From assembly GCA_032622095.1 (NCBI GenBank), contig CP136069.1, forward strand, positions 2,761,462 through 2,825,461: a DNA stretch of 64,000 bases, read 5' to 3'. Below are positions 63,281 to 64,000 of the stretch, in pieces (position 1 is the stretch's first letter; each line of letters begins with the position of its first letter). The position numbers were made by a program, and so were the translations under genes. Under the pieces are notes generated by a model. It searched no databases and had not been told where the DNA came from. It saw only the letters and a program-made list of their open reading frames with translations. This DNA comes from Siphonodentalium dalli (taxonomy: Eukaryota > Mollusca > Scaphopoda > Gadilida > Siphonodentaliidae).

Positions 63281-64000
63281 GTGAGTAAATATGTTAACCC
63301 CATAGAGAGCCCCACATACATGTAGACTGCAGCAGACGACAACTCCACAGTGCAAGCTTCCATCTATGTGAGGCTCCCTGTGGGTTAAACATTAAACTCA
63401 GATACCGATTTTGTGAGTAAATATGTTAACCCCATAGAGAGCCCCTCATACATGTAGACTGCAGCAGACGACAACGCCACAGTGCAAGCTTCCATCTGTG
63501 TGAGCCGCGATCCCTGTGGGTTAAACATTAAACTCAGATACAGATTTTGTGAGTAAATATGTTAACCCCATAGAGAGCCCCTCATACATGTATGACCGGA
63601 AAGATAAAGAGCACCGTATACAAACGAATATATACGGACTAAGTCCTATAAGAGTGTGCATTAGATTTGATCCCATATAAAATTCATGATATTGTGATCT
63701 ATTATGACCAAATGAGGAACCAAATCGCAATATTTCACCCGAAATGGAATCCGTTTATATAAATACATGAATCCGGAATCTAGCTTAACTTGTGTCTTGA
63801 ATCCGGCGTACGGGTCCAAAATGGGTCGAATCCGGCATACGAAAAGGGGGGGAAGGGGCCCTCAAATATGTTAACCCCATAGAGAGCCCCACATACATGT
63901 AGACTGCAGCAGACGACAACTCCACAGTGCAAGCTTCCATCTGTGTGAGGCTCCCTGTGGGTTAAACATTAAACTCAGATACCGTTTTTGTGAGTAAATA
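63262..64000. repeat. Exon 10 end, donor and short TTAA hairpin repeated in tandem
   Basis: ACTCAGATACCGATTTTGTGAG followed by TAAATATG and a TTAA hairpin (CCCCATAGAGAGCCCC ... CTCCCTGTGGG) recurs, with donors at 63281, 63413, 63549 and 63990. The hairpins lie at 63294-63388, 63426-63524 and 63871-63965. A third hairpin starts at 63562 but is broken at about 63592 by 280 bp of unrelated DNA. Confidence 0.92.

Overview
This window is animal nuclear DNA, AT-rich, with one recognisable multi-exon gene embedded in very repeat-dense introns. The combination of abundant ACATGTA-type simple sequence, GTCCGTCC-type repeats next to GGGGGTAT termini, Penelope-type GIY-YIG and CR1/jockey-type reverse transcriptase remnants, and dense miniature inverted-repeat elements suggests a marine lophotrochozoan, most likely a mollusc. 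The species cannot be fixed from the sequence alone.

The backbone is a TRPV-type (vanilloid/Nanchung/OSM-9/OCR class) cation-channel gene on the + strand. Ten coding exons (5556-5743, 15879-16062, 27366-27539, 29355-29544, 32720-32873, 42912-42983, 55355-55456, 56963-57112, 59711-59793, 63085-63280) join with GT/AG borders and matching phases into 492 uninterrupted codons: N-terminus, ankyrin repeat domain, pre-S1 linker, S1 and the S1-S2 loop. The rest of the channel lies beyond the right edge. At the left edge a possible first exon of a divergent gene (438-523, minus strand) lies beneath a promoter-like NRF1/YY1-type cluster at 769-800.

The introns consist mainly of (i) hairpin-forming non-autonomous elements, several families of which sit in TTAA target duplications with CCC...GGG ends (piggyBac-like), together with a hAT-like family (8-bp duplication) and a TA-flanked palindromic mariner-like family; (ii) minisatellites with units of 17, 26, 30, 32, 33, 38, 41, 43, 47, 102, 117 bp and others, the largest a 7.6-kb array of about 199 units of 38 bp; (iii) decayed LINE and Penelope fragments.

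The most striking pattern is that about half of the splice junctions of the channel gene have a copy ('echo') of themselves in the neighbouring intron. Some are single degenerate copies (exons 3, 4, 5, 6, 7), one is a transposon target duplication that is the splice donor itself (exon 7), and three donors (exons 8, 9, 10) have been amplified, the first two as arrays of roughly 60 and 13 copies that start at the exon edge. This clustering of duplications on exon borders, often with a miniature element beside them, is the part of the window that looks least described.
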